Below, piece by piece: positions 52,401 through 63,102 of a stretch of 64,000 bases of DNA. The DNA comes from Clostridia bacterium (GTDB lineage Bacteria > Bacillota > Clostridia > Christensenellales > Borkfalkiaceae). The stretch spans positions 1 through 64,000 of the forward strand of contig JAFVUV010000003.1 of the NCBI GenBank assembly GCA_017502525.1, read 5' to 3'. How positions within the stretch are numbered: the stretch's first letter is position 1; each line of letters begins with the position of its first letter. The notes below the pieces were generated by a model, which saw only the letters and a program-made list of their open reading frames with translations, searched no databases and was not told the DNA's origin. The translations under genes and the position numbers were made by a program.

Positions 52401-53717
52401 GTGGCAAAACCTTTAGTAGCAATTGTAGGTAGACCAAACGTTGGAAAATCAACTTTCTTTAATAAAGTGGTTGGTAAAAAAATATCAATAGTAGAAAACT
52501 ATCCCGGTGTAACAAGGGATAGACTTTATGCTGACGCAGAGTGGTGCGGACAGTATTTTACGCTTGTAGATACTGGGGGACTTGAATTAAAATCTACTGA
52601 CCAAATGTGGCGTCATATTCAAAAACAGGCAGAAGTTGCAATAGAAACTGCTGACGTTATAATTTTATTTGCAGACGCTAAAACGGGGCTTAACGCATCG
52701 GATGAAGACGTTGCAATGAAGTTGAGAAAATCAGGCAAACCAGTTGTGTTGGCGGTAAATAAACTTGATAATTATAACCCCGAAAAATTATATGAATTTT
52801 ATAATTTAGGGTTAGGGGAGCCTTTTGGGATTTCAGCAGAACACGGTACAGGAATTGGTGAATTATTAGATGAAGTTGTCGCTAATTTCAATGGCGTCGG
52901 TGAGAAGGAAGATGATAATTCAGTTAAGCTTGCGGTGGTTGGTAAGCCAAATGCTGGCAAGTCAAGTTTATGTAATAAATTACTAGGGTTTGACAGAACT
53001 ATTGTGTCAGACATAGCGGGTACTACTCGCGATGCAATCGACACTCCTTTTATGTATAAAGACCAAAAATTTACGTTAATTGATACTGCAGGGATTAGAA
53101 AGAAAAAAAGTGTTGAAGAAGACTTGGAATATTACAGTGTTTTGCGTGCTTTAGGTGCTATTCGTCGCGCGGACGTTTGCATTATGATGATAGATGCATC
53201 AGAAGGAGTAACCGAGCAAGACGTTAAAATTTGTGGATATATTCACGAGCAGGGTAAACCTTCAGTAATCGTTATGAACAAGTGGGATTTAATAGAAAAA
53301 GACACTAACACGATTAATAGGTTCAATGTAGACCTAAATGAAGCACTTAAATTTATGGATTATATTCAACCCATTTACGTGTCGGCTAAGACGGGGCAAA
53401 GAACGGATAAAATTCTAGACTTGTCGTTAAAAGTGTTAGAAAATGCCGGCAGAAGAATTTCTACGGGACAATTAAACGACCTTATTTTAGATTGTGTTAG
53501 AGCCAACGAACCACCGTCGGTAAACGGCAAACGCTTGAAGATAAAATATGCGACACAATTAGGAACGAATCCACCCTCGTTTATTCTTTTTGTTAACGAG
53601 TCGGCGTTAATGCACTTTTCTTACAAAAGGTATTTGGAAAACTGTATTCGTAAAGCGTACGATTTTGCAGGAACTCCTATAAAAATCAACGTAAGGGAAA
53701 GTAGTGATGATGAGTAA
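52401..53717 (+). CDS. der: Ribosome-assembly GTPase Der (EngA)
   Basis: 438 residues with two tandem GTPase domains: first P-loop GRPNVGKST (residues 9-17), DTGG and NKLD; second P-loop GKPNAGKSS, DTAGIRKK and NKWD. A C-terminal KH-like domain follows. Der acts in late assembly of the large ribosomal subunit. Start is GTG 52401. It overlaps plsY. Confidence 0.96.
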   Translation: MAKPLVAIVGRPNVGKSTFFNKVVGKKISIVENYPGVTRDRLYADAEWCGQYFTLVDTGGLELKSTDQMWRHIQKQAEVAIETADVIILFADAKTGLNASDEDVAMKLRKSGKPVVLAVNKLDNYNPEKLYEFYNLGLGEPFGISAEHGTGIGELLDEVVANFNGVGEKEDDNSVKLAVVGKPNAGKSSLCNKLLGFDRTIVSDIAGTTRDAIDTPFMYKDQKFTLIDTAGIRKKKSVEEDLEYYSVLRALGAIRRADVCIMMIDASEGVTEQDVKICGYIHEQGKPSVIVMNKWDLIEKDTNTINRFNVDLNEALKFMDYIQPIYVSAKTGQRTDKILDLSLKVLENAGRRISTGQLNDLILDCVRANEPPSVNGKRLKIKYATQLGTNPPSFILFVNESALMHFSYKRYLENCIRKAYDFAGTPIKINVRESSDDE

Positions 53718-54477
53718 CTTTTGGTTGTTGTTGATTTTTGGCGTTGCTAGTTATTTGTTTGGAAATATAAATTGGGCGCTAATTATTTCAAAGCTTAAAA
53801 AAACCGATATAAGAAAATTAGGTAGTGGTAATCCTGGCACTCTTAATATGAGTAGAAATTTAGGACTTAAATTTGGTCTATTAACTTTCTTTCTTGATAT
53901 ATTAAAAGGTGCTATACCAACGCTAGTTGTGTTTTTTGTTTGTGCGCAAAGAAAATTTATAGGTACGGATTTTTTAGTTGCTGATTTTGCTGTTTTTCTA
54001 TGCGGGTTGTGTGCTGTTCTTGGTCATATTTATCCCATTATGCTTAAATTTAAAGGTGGCAAAGGCATTGCGACGACAATTGGTGTGTTTTTAGTTTGCA
54101 CTTCAGTTTACGGTTGGATGTGGGCTGTAATAACTATAATGGCGTTGGTTGCTGCCGCAATCTTTATTTATTTTACTGAATTTGGGGCAATGGGTTCTTT
54201 TATTGCTATTACTCCGCCAGCCGTTGGAAGTTGTATTAGATTGTTTTTAACGTATAATAAAACTTCTTTGGTGGCAACTACAACCTTTCACGTTATAGTT
54301 AATATGTTTATTTTTGCAATATGTTTATTCACTTGGTTTGCGCATAGAAGAAACATTGAAAGAATGTTGGCCGGTGAAGAGCATCCTACTTCAATAAAAG
54401 AAATGGTTGTAAAAGCAAAACTAAAAAAAGCGCAGGCTAGAAAACAAAACGCGGAAAATCAGGATTTTAACGATTAA
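53704..54477 (+). CDS. plsY: Acyl-phosphate:glycerol-3-phosphate acyltransferase PlsY
   Basis: 257 residues with about five to six membrane helices. LGSGNPGTLNMSR and LKFKGGKGIATTIG are the phosphate and substrate motifs. It starts phospholipid synthesis by acylating glycerol-3-phosphate. The start may be GTG 53704 or ATG 53707/53710; all overlap the end of der. The C-terminal ~35 residues form a charged tail (VKAKLKKAQARKQN) longer than in many PlsY proteins. Confidence 0.9.
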   Translation: MMMSNFWLLLIFGVASYLFGNINWALIISKLKKTDIRKLGSGNPGTLNMSRNLGLKFGLLTFFLDILKGAIPTLVVFFVCAQRKFIGTDFLVADFAVFLCGLCAVLGHIYPIMLKFKGGKGIATTIGVFLVCTSVYGWMWAVITIMALVAAAIFIYFTEFGAMGSFIAITPPAVGSCIRLFLTYNKTSLVATTTFHVIVNMFIFAICLFTWFAHRRNIERMLAGEEHPTSIKEMVVKAKLKKAQARKQNAENQDFND

Positions 54478-54508
54478 AATCTTTATAAATGTGATTTTAA
54501 ATAATTTT

Positions 54509-54537
54509 TCATAAGTTAACTAAACCTTTCATATATT
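54509..54537 (+). promoter_or_regulatory. Probable sigma-E promoter of spoIVA
   Basis: TCATAAG (54509-54515) and CATATATT (54530-54537) are 14 bases apart and match the sigma-E pattern (KMATATT, 14, CATACAHT) with few differences. spoIVA is a mother-cell gene, which supports this. Confidence 0.6.
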
Positions 54538-54565
54538 ACTTGTGTAATGTGTGGGAGGTTTTTTT

Positions 54566-56044
54566 ATGGAAAAGTACAGTATCTATAAAGATATAGCGAC
54601 TAGAACGAACGGCGATATTTATATAGGCGTAGTTGGTCCAGTGCGTACGGGTAAATCAACGTTTATTACTAAGTTTATGGAAAAGTTAGTGTTGCCAAAC
54701 ATAAATAATAAACTGCAAAAGCAAATTGCTACCGATGAAATGCCACAGTCGGCAGATGGCAAAACTATTATGACCACTCAACCTAAATTTGTGCCTGCCA
54801 ATGCGGTGAAAGTTCAATTTAAAAACAAGGCTAGTGCAAACGTTAGATTAGTTGATTGTGTTGGGTATTTAGTAGACGGCGCTGTAGGTCATGAAGAAGA
54901 TGAAAAACCAAGACTTGTTAAAACGCCATGGGACGACAAGGAAATACCTTTTGAAAAAGCTGCAGAAATAGGGACAAAAAAGGTAATTGACGAATATTCA
55001 ACTATAGGCGTAGTGGTAACTACTGACGGAAGTTTTAGTGAAATTCCGAGAAGCAAGTACGAAGAAGCAGAAAATCGCGTGATAAGCGAATTGAAATTAC
55101 TAAAAAAACCTTTTGTGGTAGTTTTAAATTGTAAAGACCCACAAAATGAAAATTCGTTAAAAATAGCATCAAAAATTGAAGAAAATAATGACGTTCCGGT
55201 TTGTTGTGTGAACGCTGAGCAGTTGTCAGCCGACGATATTAGTTACGTTATGGAAAAAGTCTTACTTGAGTTCCCTATGTATGGTTTCAATGTAAAAACG
55301 CCCACGTGGATGCAGGCGTTACCCGCAGACAGCAATATTATTAGAGAATTAATTGATAAATTAAAAAGTGGCTCTGAAAATATCGCTAAAATGCGTGACT
55401 TTGGCGCGCTAGATAACGTTTTTGAAGAAAATGAAAATTTTGACGGAATAAAAGTTTCTGAATTGCACTTTGGCGATGGTATGACCGATTATGAAGTTAC
55501 TCCTAAAGAAGGTTTGTTTTATAAGGTTTTATCTGATGAATGTGATGAACAAATTAAAGATGATTTCGAACTGATGAGTTTTGTTAAATCGTTTTCTCTT
55601 GAAAAGAAAAAATATTCAAAAATTAAGGATGCTTTAAATGAGGCTGAAGAAAATGGTTACGGTGTAGTTTTGCCAACTATTTCAGAAATGAATTTAGAAG
55701 AACCCGTACTTGTTAAACAAGGTGGGAAATTTGGTGTGAAGCTAAAAGCATCTGCACCTAGTTTACATATTATGAAAGTAGACGTTGAAACAGAAGTTGC
55801 ACCTATAGTGGGAACGGAAAAACAGGGTGAAGACTTGATAAATTATATAATGCAGAAATTTGAAGATAACCCTGCTGGTATTTGGGAAACTAATATGTTT
55901 GGAAAATCTTTGCACGATTTGGTTAACGAAGGTTTAGCAGGAAAACTTAACGCAATGCCTAAGGAGGCGCAAGGGAAAATGAGAAAAACCCTCACAAGAA
56001 TCGTTAACGAAAATCGTGGCGGTGTAATTTGTATACTGCTATAA
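54566..56044 (+). CDS. spoIVA: Stage IV sporulation protein A (spore-coat morphogenetic ATPase)
   Basis: 492 residues. The P-loop is GPVRTGKSTFI (24-34), followed by the TRAFAC-like switch parts and DCVGYLVDGAVGHEE, all typical of SpoIVA. It polymerises with ATP hydrolysis on the outer forespore membrane to form the basement layer of the coat. The C-terminal half contains the family's closing segments up to RGGVICILL. GGGAGG precedes ATG 54566. Its presence is strong evidence of endospore formation. Confidence 0.96.
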   Translation: MEKYSIYKDIATRTNGDIYIGVVGPVRTGKSTFITKFMEKLVLPNINNKLQKQIATDEMPQSADGKTIMTTQPKFVPANAVKVQFKNKASANVRLVDCVGYLVDGAVGHEEDEKPRLVKTPWDDKEIPFEKAAEIGTKKVIDEYSTIGVVVTTDGSFSEIPRSKYEEAENRVISELKLLKKPFVVVLNCKDPQNENSLKIASKIEENNDVPVCCVNAEQLSADDISYVMEKVLLEFPMYGFNVKTPTWMQALPADSNIIRELIDKLKSGSENIAKMRDFGALDNVFEENENFDGIKVSELHFGDGMTDYEVTPKEGLFYKVLSDECDEQIKDDFELMSFVKSFSLEKKKYSKIKDALNEAEENGYGVVLPTISEMNLEEPVLVKQGGKFGVKLKASAPSLHIMKVDVETEVAPIVGTEKQGEDLINYIMQKFEDNPAGIWETNMFGKSLHDLVNEGLAGKLNAMPKEAQGKMRKTLTRIVNENRGGVICILL

Positions 56045-56073
56045 TAATTTTTTAACTTTGTTTATAAAAACGA

Positions 56074-56106
56074 ATACCCGCGTCGTTATTAAAACGACGC
56101 GGGTAT
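56074..56106. terminator. Bidirectional terminator between spoIVA and the ABC importer genes
   Basis: ATACCCGCGTCGTT (56074-56087) and AACGACGCGGGTAT (56093-56106) form a perfect 14-bp stem between convergent genes. Confidence 0.8.
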
Positions 56107-56108
56107 AG

Positions 56109-56918
56109 TTATTTGCTAGATTTAATTAAAATTTTTTCAAGCAAGGCAACAGTTGCATACATAAGCGCGGCTAAAATACAAAGCACAAAAGTTGACGCCA
56201 TTACTAAATCTAATTTAAAAACTTGCCCACCATAGATAATTAAATACCCAAGTCCTGCACGCGATACCAAATATTCACCCATAATTGAACCGACCCATGC
56301 CATTCCAACGCTGATTTTTAGCATGCTAATAAAGGTGGGGAGACTTCCGGGTATAACAAGTTTAAGTAGTATTTGAAACTTGCTTGCGCCCATGGCTTTG
56401 AGTAGAAGTATTTTGTTTTTATCGGTGGCTAAAAATCCGTTTAGCATAGTAATTATAGCAACGATTATACCTATTAATACTGCCATAAAAATAATTGCAC
56501 GACTTCCGCTACCACACCAAACTATTATTATCGGACCTAAAGCAATTTTAGGTAAACTATTTAGCACGATAATGTACGGTTCGGCAATTCTTCTAAGTTT
56601 TTCCGACCACCATAATAATAACGCGATTAAATATCCAAGACCTACCGCTATTAAAAAGCCTAAAATGGTTTCGTAAAGTGTGATTCCTAGATGATATATT
56701 AGATTGTTTTCTACGAATAAATTACCGATAGTTATTGCTATTTTAGAAGGATAACTAGTTATGAAAGAATCGATAGCGCCTATTCTTGCAAGTATTTCCC
56801 AAATTCCGAAAATTGCAATTAAAACTGCAATGCGCATAATCCAAATAAATATAGTTTCCCGTTTAACTTTTTTAACGTAGAGTAAATGTGCATGGGAAAA
56901 GGATGAATTCTTTTTCAT
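56109..56918 (-). CDS. ABC transporter permease (SsuC/TauC type)
   Basis: 269 residues, six membrane helices, BPD-type permease with the EAA-loop LLKAMGASKFQILLKLVIPGSLP. ATG at 56918 shares one base with the ATPase stop, and GGAAGGAG lies upstream. It forms an importer with the ATPase and lipoprotein genes upstream on this strand. The family transports sulfonates, taurine, thiamine precursors and similar; no ligand can be read from the sequence. Confidence 0.87.
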   Translation of the reverse strand: MKKNSSFSHAHLLYVKKVKRETIFIWIMRIAVLIAIFGIWEILARIGAIDSFITSYPSKIAITIGNLFVENNLIYHLGITLYETILGFLIAVGLGYLIALLLWWSEKLRRIAEPYIIVLNSLPKIALGPIIIVWCGSGSRAIIFMAVLIGIIVAIITMLNGFLATDKNKILLLKAMGASKFQILLKLVIPGSLPTFISMLKISVGMAWVGSIMGEYLVSRAGLGYLIIYGGQVFKLDLVMASTFVLCILAALMYATVALLEKILIKSSK

Positions 56919-57670
56919 TAGTTTAACTCCTTCCAAATTTTTTCAAACCAAACGCCGAAATCAGAGCACTCGCGCTTTTGAATCGGGGTATCTCCGTGTA
57001 GCCTAGGCCTAAAAATTGATTTCACCTTTGCAGGTCTACTTGTTAGTACTATGATTTTGTCAGACATAGAGATTGCTTCCGATATGTCGTGAGTGACCAA
57101 AACCGCAGTTTTTTTCTCAGCTTTTATGATTTTATACACGTCGTCGCAAACGGATAGTCTAGTTTGATAATCGAGTGCGGAAAAAGGTTCGTCAAGCAAT
57201 AATAATTTAGGGTTAGATACTAAAGTACGAATTAGTGCGGCGCGTTGTCGCATTCCACCTGATAACTGTTCGGGGTAGTTCTTTCTGAATTCGTATAGTC
57301 CGTATTTTTTCAACAATTCCATTGCGTATTTTTTCTTTTCTGCTGAATTTATTCCCTTAATTTCTAAAGGCAAATAAACGTTTTTTTCTATAGTGCGCCA
57401 CGGAAAAAGTTGGTCTTTTTGTAGCATATAGCCTAAATCGTTGTTTTTTAAGGTGACCGGTTTGCCTGAAACTGAAACGCTTCCGACGGTTGGGGTTAGT
57501 AACCCCGCTATAATAGATAAAATGGTAGTTTTCCCACAGCCAGAAGGACCGATTATTGATAGAAATTCGCTTTCGTTACAATTAAAGTTTAATCCGTCGA
57601 TTGCGCAAATTTCGTCGTTCAAAGTGTGGTAAGTTAATCCTACGTTTTTTAATTCAAGCAGTTTATTCAT
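56918..57670 (-). CDS. ABC transporter ATP-binding protein (SsuB/TauB type)
   Basis: 250 residues. Walker A GPSGCGKTT, Q-loop MLQKDQLFPW, signature LSGGMRQR, Walker B LLLLDEPFSALD and H-loop VTHDISEA are all intact. It powers the importer and is coupled to the permease gene by a one-base overlap. 30 bases follow the lipoprotein gene. Confidence 0.92.
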   Translation of the reverse strand: MNKLLELKNVGLTYHTLNDEICAIDGLNFNCNESEFLSIIGPSGCGKTTILSIIAGLLTPTVGSVSVSGKPVTLKNNDLGYMLQKDQLFPWRTIEKNVYLPLEIKGINSAEKKKYAMELLKKYGLYEFRKNYPEQLSGGMRQRAALIRTLVSNPKLLLLDEPFSALDYQTRLSVCDDVYKIIKAEKKTAVLVTHDISEAISMSDKIIVLTSRPAKVKSIFRPRLHGDTPIQKRECSDFGVWFEKIWKELN

Positions 57671-57700
57671 AATTTTATCCGCCGTGTAATTTTTTTTGTT

Positions 57701-58690
57701 TTATCCGAACACTTCTTTCGCTAAACTATTATCTACTAAATTACTAAAAGATACGCGATTTGTTAATTCTCCCGCGTTTTCCATAACGTCTTGGAGTCTA
57801 GTAAAGCTTTGTTCGGTTGCTTGCAAATCGGATTTCCAAGCATCAATTGATTTGTAGCTTTTTACTGATGATTCAATTGAAATTATAGTGGTGGAGGGGA
57901 ACTGTTTTACGATTGCCTGAGCCACTTCAAGTTCAGTATGGGTATTAATATATTCGTGCGATTTCTTTAATGCCCTTAAAAAACCTTTGAGTAAAGTTTT
58001 GTTATTGTTTATATAACTTTCTAAGGCAATGAAAGAAGTGTAAGGAATTTCACCACTTTGTTCACCAACGCTTGCAACGATATGCCATAAACCTTCTTTT
58101 TCATATTCAGATGCAGTTGGCTCGAAAACGGTGCAATAATCGGCAGTTCCGCTTAAAAATGCACCGGTCATGTTGTTAAAAGCGACGTCGAAATTGAGAA
58201 CAAAATCTAGGTTGTTTTCCATGTTTAAATTATTTAACACGTATTCAAAAGTCATTGCGGGAACACCGCCTTTTCTTCCGGCTAAAATTTCTTTTCCGCG
58301 TAAATTCGTCCATTCAAAATCTGGTTCGGCAACTCTTGAAACTAAAAAAGACCCGTCTTTTTGTGTTAATTGTCCAAACACTTTAGGTGCGTCTGTTTTG
58401 CCTTGATTATGAACGTAAATTACCGTTTCGGGCCCCATAAGACCAATATGCGCCGCGCCTGACAATACCGCGGTCATCGAGCTGTCTGCTCCGCCACCGT
58501 TGGTTAGTTGAATAGTGATTTTTTCCTCTTCAAAATAACCGTTTTCAATGGCTAAGTATAAAGGTGCGTAAAATACCGAATGTGTTACTTCGTTAAGTTT
58601 TATTACGGTATTTCCATTTTTGCCACCGCACCCGGAAAAGGGAACGATGGCGATTAAAAACGCAAGTATGATTGTAAAAAATTTTCGCAT
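57701..58690 (-). CDS. Substrate-binding lipoprotein of the ABC importer (SsuA/NMT1-like)
   Basis: 329 residues. A signal peptide ends in a lipobox with C21 (VPFSGC), so it is anchored outside the membrane after LspA cleavage. The following LNEVTHSVFYAPLYLAIENGYFEEE is the start of SsuA/THI5/NMT1-like binding proteins, and GGGADSSMTAVLSGAAHIG the usual next loop. The ligand may be a sulfonate, a thiamine pyrimidine precursor or another small molecule. No TPP riboswitch is seen upstream. Confidence 0.87.
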   Translation of the reverse strand: MRKFFTIILAFLIAIVPFSGCGGKNGNTVIKLNEVTHSVFYAPLYLAIENGYFEEEKITIQLTNGGGADSSMTAVLSGAAHIGLMGPETVIYVHNQGKTDAPKVFGQLTQKDGSFLVSRVAEPDFEWTNLRGKEILAGRKGGVPAMTFEYVLNNLNMENNLDFVLNFDVAFNNMTGAFLSGTADYCTVFEPTASEYEKEGLWHIVASVGEQSGEIPYTSFIALESYINNNKTLLKGFLRALKKSHEYINTHTELEVAQAIVKQFPSTTIISIESSVKSYKSIDAWKSDLQATEQSFTRLQDVMENAGELTNRVSFSNLVDNSLAKEVFG

Positions 58691-58768
58691 TTAAGAATCT
58701 CCATAGTTTTTTATTAATAATTCATATTATGCTATGAATATTATATTTGACAACGCTTTGATAATCGG

Positions 58769-58797
58769 TTGACTTTAATGAAAATATAAAGTATAAT
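58769..58797 (+). promoter_or_regulatory. Promoter of valS
   Basis: TTGACT (58769-58774) and TATAAT (58792-58797) are 17 bases apart. The transcript leader would be under 30 bases, too short for a T-box. Confidence 0.75.
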
Positions 58798-58830
58798 ATC
58801 AAAGTATTGTAAAAAGGAGAGTATCGCCTT

Positions 58831-61461
58831 ATGGATATGGCAAAAACTTATAATCCCTCTGAGTTTGAAAAAGAAATTTATCAAGAATGGGAAAATAACG
58901 GTTATTTTAGGGCAGAAGTTGATGCAAATAAACTGCCTTTCACTATCGTAATACCACCGCCCAATATTACTGGGCAGTTGCATATGGGACACGCTTTGGA
59001 CGAAACCTTGCAAGATACGTTAATTAGGTTTAAACGTATGCAGGGATATAGTGCTTTGTGGCTTCCGGGCACAGACCACGCTTCAATCGCTACTGAAGTT
59101 AAAATTGTTGAACAAATGGCGAAGGAAGGTGTTACTAAAAATGATATCGGAAGAGATGGTTTTCTTGAGAGAGCGTGGGCTTGGAAAGAAAAATACGGCG
59201 GAAGAATTATTGAACAATTAAAGACGCTAGGGTCTTCTTGCGATTGGTCGCGTTTGGCGTTCACTATGGACGAAAAATGTTCTAAAGCAGTTAAAGAAGT
59301 TTTCGTAAATCTTTACGAAAAGGGGCTAATTTACAGGGGCGACAGAATTATAAACTGGTGTCCTGACTGTAAAACAGCGCTTTCTGATGCGGAAGTTGAA
59401 TACGTTGAAGAAGACAGTAGTCTTTGGTATATAAAATATCCCGTTAAAGATAGCGATAAATTCATAACTGTTGCGACTTCTAGACCTGAAACTATGCTTG
59501 GGGATACGGCTGTTGCAGTTAACCCCAAAGACCCACGTTATGCAGGTATGGAAGGGAAAATGCTCGTTCTTCCTATTGTAAACAAGGAAATTCCTATAGT
59601 TTACGACGAATACGTTGAGCTTGAATTCGGTACGGGTGCGGTTAAAATTACGCCCGCACACGACCCGAACGACTTTGAAGTTGGGTTAAGACATAATTTG
59701 CCCGTCATTAAGGTTATAGCAGACGACGGCACTATGAATGAATTTGCAGGCAAATATAACGGTATGCCCGCTATGGAGTGTAGAGAAAAAATCGTTGAGG
59801 AACTTAGAGAACTTGGCGTTTTAGAAAAAATCGAACCTTTACACCACAGCGTAGGTCATTGTTATAGATGTAACCACACGGTTGAACCTATTGTTAGTAA
59901 GCAATGGTTCGTTAAGATGGAACCGCTTGCTAAGCCAGCAATTGAAGTCGTTAGAAATAAGAGTGTAAAGTTTACGCCCGAAAGATTTTCTAAAATTTAT
60001 TTCAATTGGATGGAAAACGTAAAAGACTGGTGTATTTCACGTCAGTTGTGGTGGGGGCATAGGATTCCCGCATATTATTGCCAAGACTGTGGCGAAATGG
60101 TTATTGCAAAAGAAGACGTAAAAGTTTGTTCTAAATGTGGTAGTACGAATATAAAACAAGATGAAGACGTTCTTGATACTTGGTTCTCGTCAGCACTTTG
60201 GCCGTTCTCAACTTTAGGTTATCCAGACAAAACTGAAGATTTGGAATATTTCTATCCAACCGACGTGTTAGTAACAGGGTACGATATTATTTTCTTCTGG
60301 GTTGCTAGGATGATTTTCTCTGGTCTTGAACATATGAAGAGAATTCCGTTTAAAGACGTGCTTATTCACGGATTAGTTCGTGACTCTCAAGGTAGAAAAA
60401 TGAGTAAATCACTCGGGAACGGTATAGACCCGACTGAAATTATTGCTAAATACGGTGCGGATACTTTAAGATTTTCACTTGTTAACGGTGTAGCCGCTGG
60501 TAGCGATATGCGTTTTTCTGACGAAAAAATCGAAGGCGCGCGTAACTTTATGAATAAAGTTTGGAACGCTTCGCGTTTCGTTATAATGAACGCTGAAGGC
60601 AAAGAAGTTAAAGATATTAAAGATTGCAAGCTTTCATCTGCTGATAAGTGGATTATTAGTAAATTAAATAAAACGATTAAAGAAGTAACCATAAATATGG
60701 AAAAATATGAAATGGGTGTTGCTCTTGCAAATCTATACGATTTCGTGTGGACAGATTTCTGCGATTGGTATATTGAACTTACTAAACCCGTACTTTACGG
60801 TGAAGACGAAAAGAAACGCAACGATACGGTTAGTGTATTAACTTTTGTTTTGGGCGAAATTGTTAAATTGCTACATCCGTTTATTCCGTTCGTTACCGAA
60901 AAGATTTACAAGAGTATTCCGGGAACGAAAGGACCGCTTATGCTCGCGGACTTCCCAAGATATAATGCAAAACTCAATTACCGTGCAAGTGTAAAAGAAA
61001 TTGAGCCAGTTAAAGAAATAATTAAATGCGTTAGAAACGTGAAAGCAAAAGTTGGGGCTGCTCCTTCTAAAAAGGTTACGTTATACGTTAAAACCGAAAA
61101 TAATAAGCCAATTAAGAACGGTGCAGTTTATATCCAAAAACTTGCTGGTGTGTCGGATATTCAAATTATTGAAGATAAGAGCGCGCTTACTGAAAAGGTC
61201 GTAGCTCAAGTAATTGATGGTTTTGAATTATTCGTTCCGCTAGGGGAATTAGTTGATTTTGAACAGGAAATTGAAAGATTAGAAAAAGAACTCAATAGTG
61301 TTCGTAGCGAAATTGCTAGGGCAAACGGTAAACTTTCTAATAACGGTTTCTTGGAAAAAGCTCCCAAGTCGTTAGTTGACCAAGAAAGAGCAAAACTTAA
61401 TAAATATATTGATATGAGCGAAAAGATAGCTCAACAATTAAAGGATTTAAAAGGAGAGTAA
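58831..61461 (+). CDS. valS: Valyl-tRNA synthetase
   Basis: 876 residues, class [17 protein letters not shown] holds the HIGH motif, [12 protein letters not shown] and the editing domain ([17 protein letters not shown]) follow, KMSKSLGNG is the KMSKS motif, and a C-terminal coiled-coil arm ends the protein. AAAAGGAGAG precedes the start; ATG 58831 or 58837. It charges tRNA-Val and proofreads threonine. Confidence 0.97.
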   Translation: MDMAKTYNPSEFEKEIYQEWENNGYFRAEVDANKLPFTIVIPPPNITGQLHMGHALDETLQDTLIRFKRMQGYSALWLPGTDHASIATEVKIVEQMAKEGVTKNDIGRDGFLERAWAWKEKYGGRIIEQLKTLGSSCDWSRLAFTMDEKCSKAVKEVFVNLYEKGLIYRGDRIINWCPDCKTALSDAEVEYVEEDSSLWYIKYPVKDSDKFITVATSRPETMLGDTAVAVNPKDPRYAGMEGKMLVLPIVNKEIPIVYDEYVELEFGTGAVKITPAHDPNDFEVGLRHNLPVIKVIADDGTMNEFAGKYNGMPAMECREKIVEELRELGVLEKIEPLHHSVGHCYRCNHTVEPIVSKQWFVKMEPLAKPAIEVVRNKSVKFTPERFSKIYFNWMENVKDWCISRQLWWGHRIPAYYCQDCGEMVIAKEDVKVCSKCGSTNIKQDEDVLDTWFSSALWPFSTLGYPDKTEDLEYFYPTDVLVTGYDIIFFWVARMIFSGLEHMKRIPFKDVLIHGLVRDSQGRKMSKSLGNGIDPTEIIAKYGADTLRFSLVNGVAAGSDMRFSDEKIEGARNFMNKVWNASRFVIMNAEGKEVKDIKDCKLSSADKWIISKLNKTIKEVTINMEKYEMGVALANLYDFVWTDFCDWYIELTKPVLYGEDEKKRNDTVSVLTFVLGEIVKLLHPFIPFVTEKIYKSIPGTKGPLMLADFPRYNAKLNYRASVKEIEPVKEIIKCVRNVKAKVGAAPSKKVTLYVKTENNKPIKNGAVYIQKLAGVSDIQIIEDKSALTEKVVAQVIDGFELFVPLGELVDFEQEIERLEKELNSVRSEIARANGKLSNNGFLEKAPKSLVDQERAKLNKYIDMSEKIAQQLKDLKGE

Positions 61462-61492
61462 AAATTAAATCCATTACTTGTTACTAAAGATA

Positions 61493-61532
61493 AAAAGCCA
61501 CCACAAAATAAAAGTGCGTGGTTTTTTCTTTT
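61493..61532 (+). terminator. Weak terminator after valS
   Basis: An AAAGCCAC arm and a GTGGTTTTTT arm pair imperfectly, followed by CTTTT. Confidence 0.5.
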
Positions 61533-61610
61533 ATAAACTTAATTTTTTTGTAAAAAATTCTTTTTTTTGCAAATTTTTGCCATTATTAATTAAAATTACA
61601 CCTTTCGCTA

Positions 61611-61639
61611 TTGACATTTATTTAAATATGTATTACTAT
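61611..61639 (+). promoter_or_regulatory. Promoter of pgi
   Basis: TTGACA (61611-61616) and TACTAT (61634-61639) are 17 bases apart. A TATAAT at 61643-61648 is too far from the -35 box to pair with it. Confidence 0.5.
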
Positions 61640-61670
61640 ATATATAATAAAATATAAGGACAGGTGTAAT

Positions 61671-63101
61671 ATGAAAATTAAAAATGCCGAATGGCGTAAA
61701 AGCATGCAAATCAAAGTTGATTATAACAACATGATGGCAGATTATATTGGTAAAGAACAAGGTTTTACTGCGAAAAATCTTGCTGATAATAAAAAGTTGG
61801 CTATTCAAGCTTTTGAAACGGTTAATAAAAATCGTGGAACAGGTATGATGGGTTGGACGGAATTGCCGTACAATCAAAAAGAAATCGTTGACGATATTAT
61901 TTTAACCGCTAAAAATATTAAGAAGAAATTCGATAACTTCGTAGTTTTGGGTATTGGTGGTTCGGCTCTCGGTCCGATAGCAGTATTCCAAGCATTGTGT
62001 CATTTAAGACACAACGAGTTGCCTAAATCAAAGAGAAAAGCTCCTAAGCTTTACGTTGAAGATAACGTTGACCCAGAAAGAATGGTTGCATTGCTTGACG
62101 TTCTTGATTTGGATAAAACCATATTCAACGTTGTTACTAAGAGCGGTGCAACAAGCGAAACTATGGCTCAATATCTCATTATTATGGATATCCTTAAAAA
62201 GAGATATGGTGACAAGGCTAAAGACCACATGATTGCAACGACTTCTGCACATAAGGGTAATTTAATTAAAATTGCGCAAGTAGAAGGGCTTAAAACTTTC
62301 TATATTCCAGACGGTGTAGGCGGAAGATTCTCTGAACTTTGTCCGGTTGGACTTTTACCCGCAGCAGTATTAGGTATTGACATTAAAGCCTTGCTTGCAG
62401 GCGCTGCTTATATGGATAAACTTTGCAAGAGCAGAGATATTAAGAAAAATCCCGCACTTGTTACGGCATTATTAGAATATTTAGCAATGCAAAACGGCAA
62501 AAACATTTCAGTTATGATGCCGTATGCAGATAGCTTAAAATATATTGCAGACTGGTATTGCCAACTTTGGGGAGAAAGTCTTGGTAAGGCTGTTGATAAC
62601 GACGGAAATGAAGTGTTTGTTGGACAAACTCCCGTTAAAGCGCTTGGCGTAACTGATCAACACTCTCAAGTTCAACTTTATAGGGAAGGACCTTTCGATA
62701 AGGTTATCACTATTATTGCGGTTGAAAATTATCGCAATACGGTTGAAATTAGTAAAGGTTGTGAAGATATTCCTGACGTAAATTTCTTGTGTGGACACAC
62801 AATGAACGAATTAATTACTGCGGAAAGGAAAGCAACGGAATACGCTTTGACAACTGCGCATAGGTTAAATTATACGATTACTTTACCTGAAGTTAATGCG
62901 TTTACTATTGGACAATTGTTATTTATGTTTGAATTAGAGACCGCATACACTGGTGCAATGTTAAATATTGATACCTTTAATCAACCGGGTGTTGAAGGCG
63001 GAAAGAACGCAACTTACGCGTTGTTTGGCAAAAAAGGTTACGAAGCAACTAAAGCCGAAATGGATAACGCACCAAAGAAAAATTCAGAATACATTTGCTA
63101 A
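61671..63101 (+). CDS. pgi: Glucose-6-phosphate isomerase
   Basis: 476 residues. GIGGSALGPIAVF and VTKSGATSETMAQ bind the sugar phosphate, GVGGRFSELCPVGLLP is the family signature, and GKNATYALFGKKGY closes. It interconverts glucose-6-phosphate and fructose-6-phosphate. Next comes glgB, with one base between, tying it to glycogen or glucan metabolism. AGGACAGG lies upstream of ATG. Confidence 0.95.
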   Translation: MKIKNAEWRKSMQIKVDYNNMMADYIGKEQGFTAKNLADNKKLAIQAFETVNKNRGTGMMGWTELPYNQKEIVDDIILTAKNIKKKFDNFVVLGIGGSALGPIAVFQALCHLRHNELPKSKRKAPKLYVEDNVDPERMVALLDVLDLDKTIFNVVTKSGATSETMAQYLIIMDILKKRYGDKAKDHMIATTSAHKGNLIKIAQVEGLKTFYIPDGVGGRFSELCPVGLLPAAVLGIDIKALLAGAAYMDKLCKSRDIKKNPALVTALLEYLAMQNGKNISVMMPYADSLKYIADWYCQLWGESLGKAVDNDGNEVFVGQTPVKALGVTDQHSQVQLYREGPFDKVITIIAVENYRNTVEISKGCEDIPDVNFLCGHTMNELITAERKATEYALTTAHRLNYTITLPEVNAFTIGQLLFMFELETAYTGAMLNIDTFNQPGVEGGKNATYALFGKKGYEATKAEMDNAPKKNSEYIC

Positions 63102-63102
63102 T

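Noticed and set aside
58691..58768. TPP riboswitch ahead of the ABC importer lipoprotein
   Set aside because: No CTGAGA or matching helix is present, so a thiamine link cannot be claimed.
58798..58830. T-box upstream of valS
   Set aside because: The leader after the promoter is too short and carries no GGGTGGTACC sequence.
61617..61648. TTGACA with TATAAT at 61643 as the pgi promoter
   Set aside because: The spacing of 26 bases is too long; TACTAT at 17 bases was preferred.
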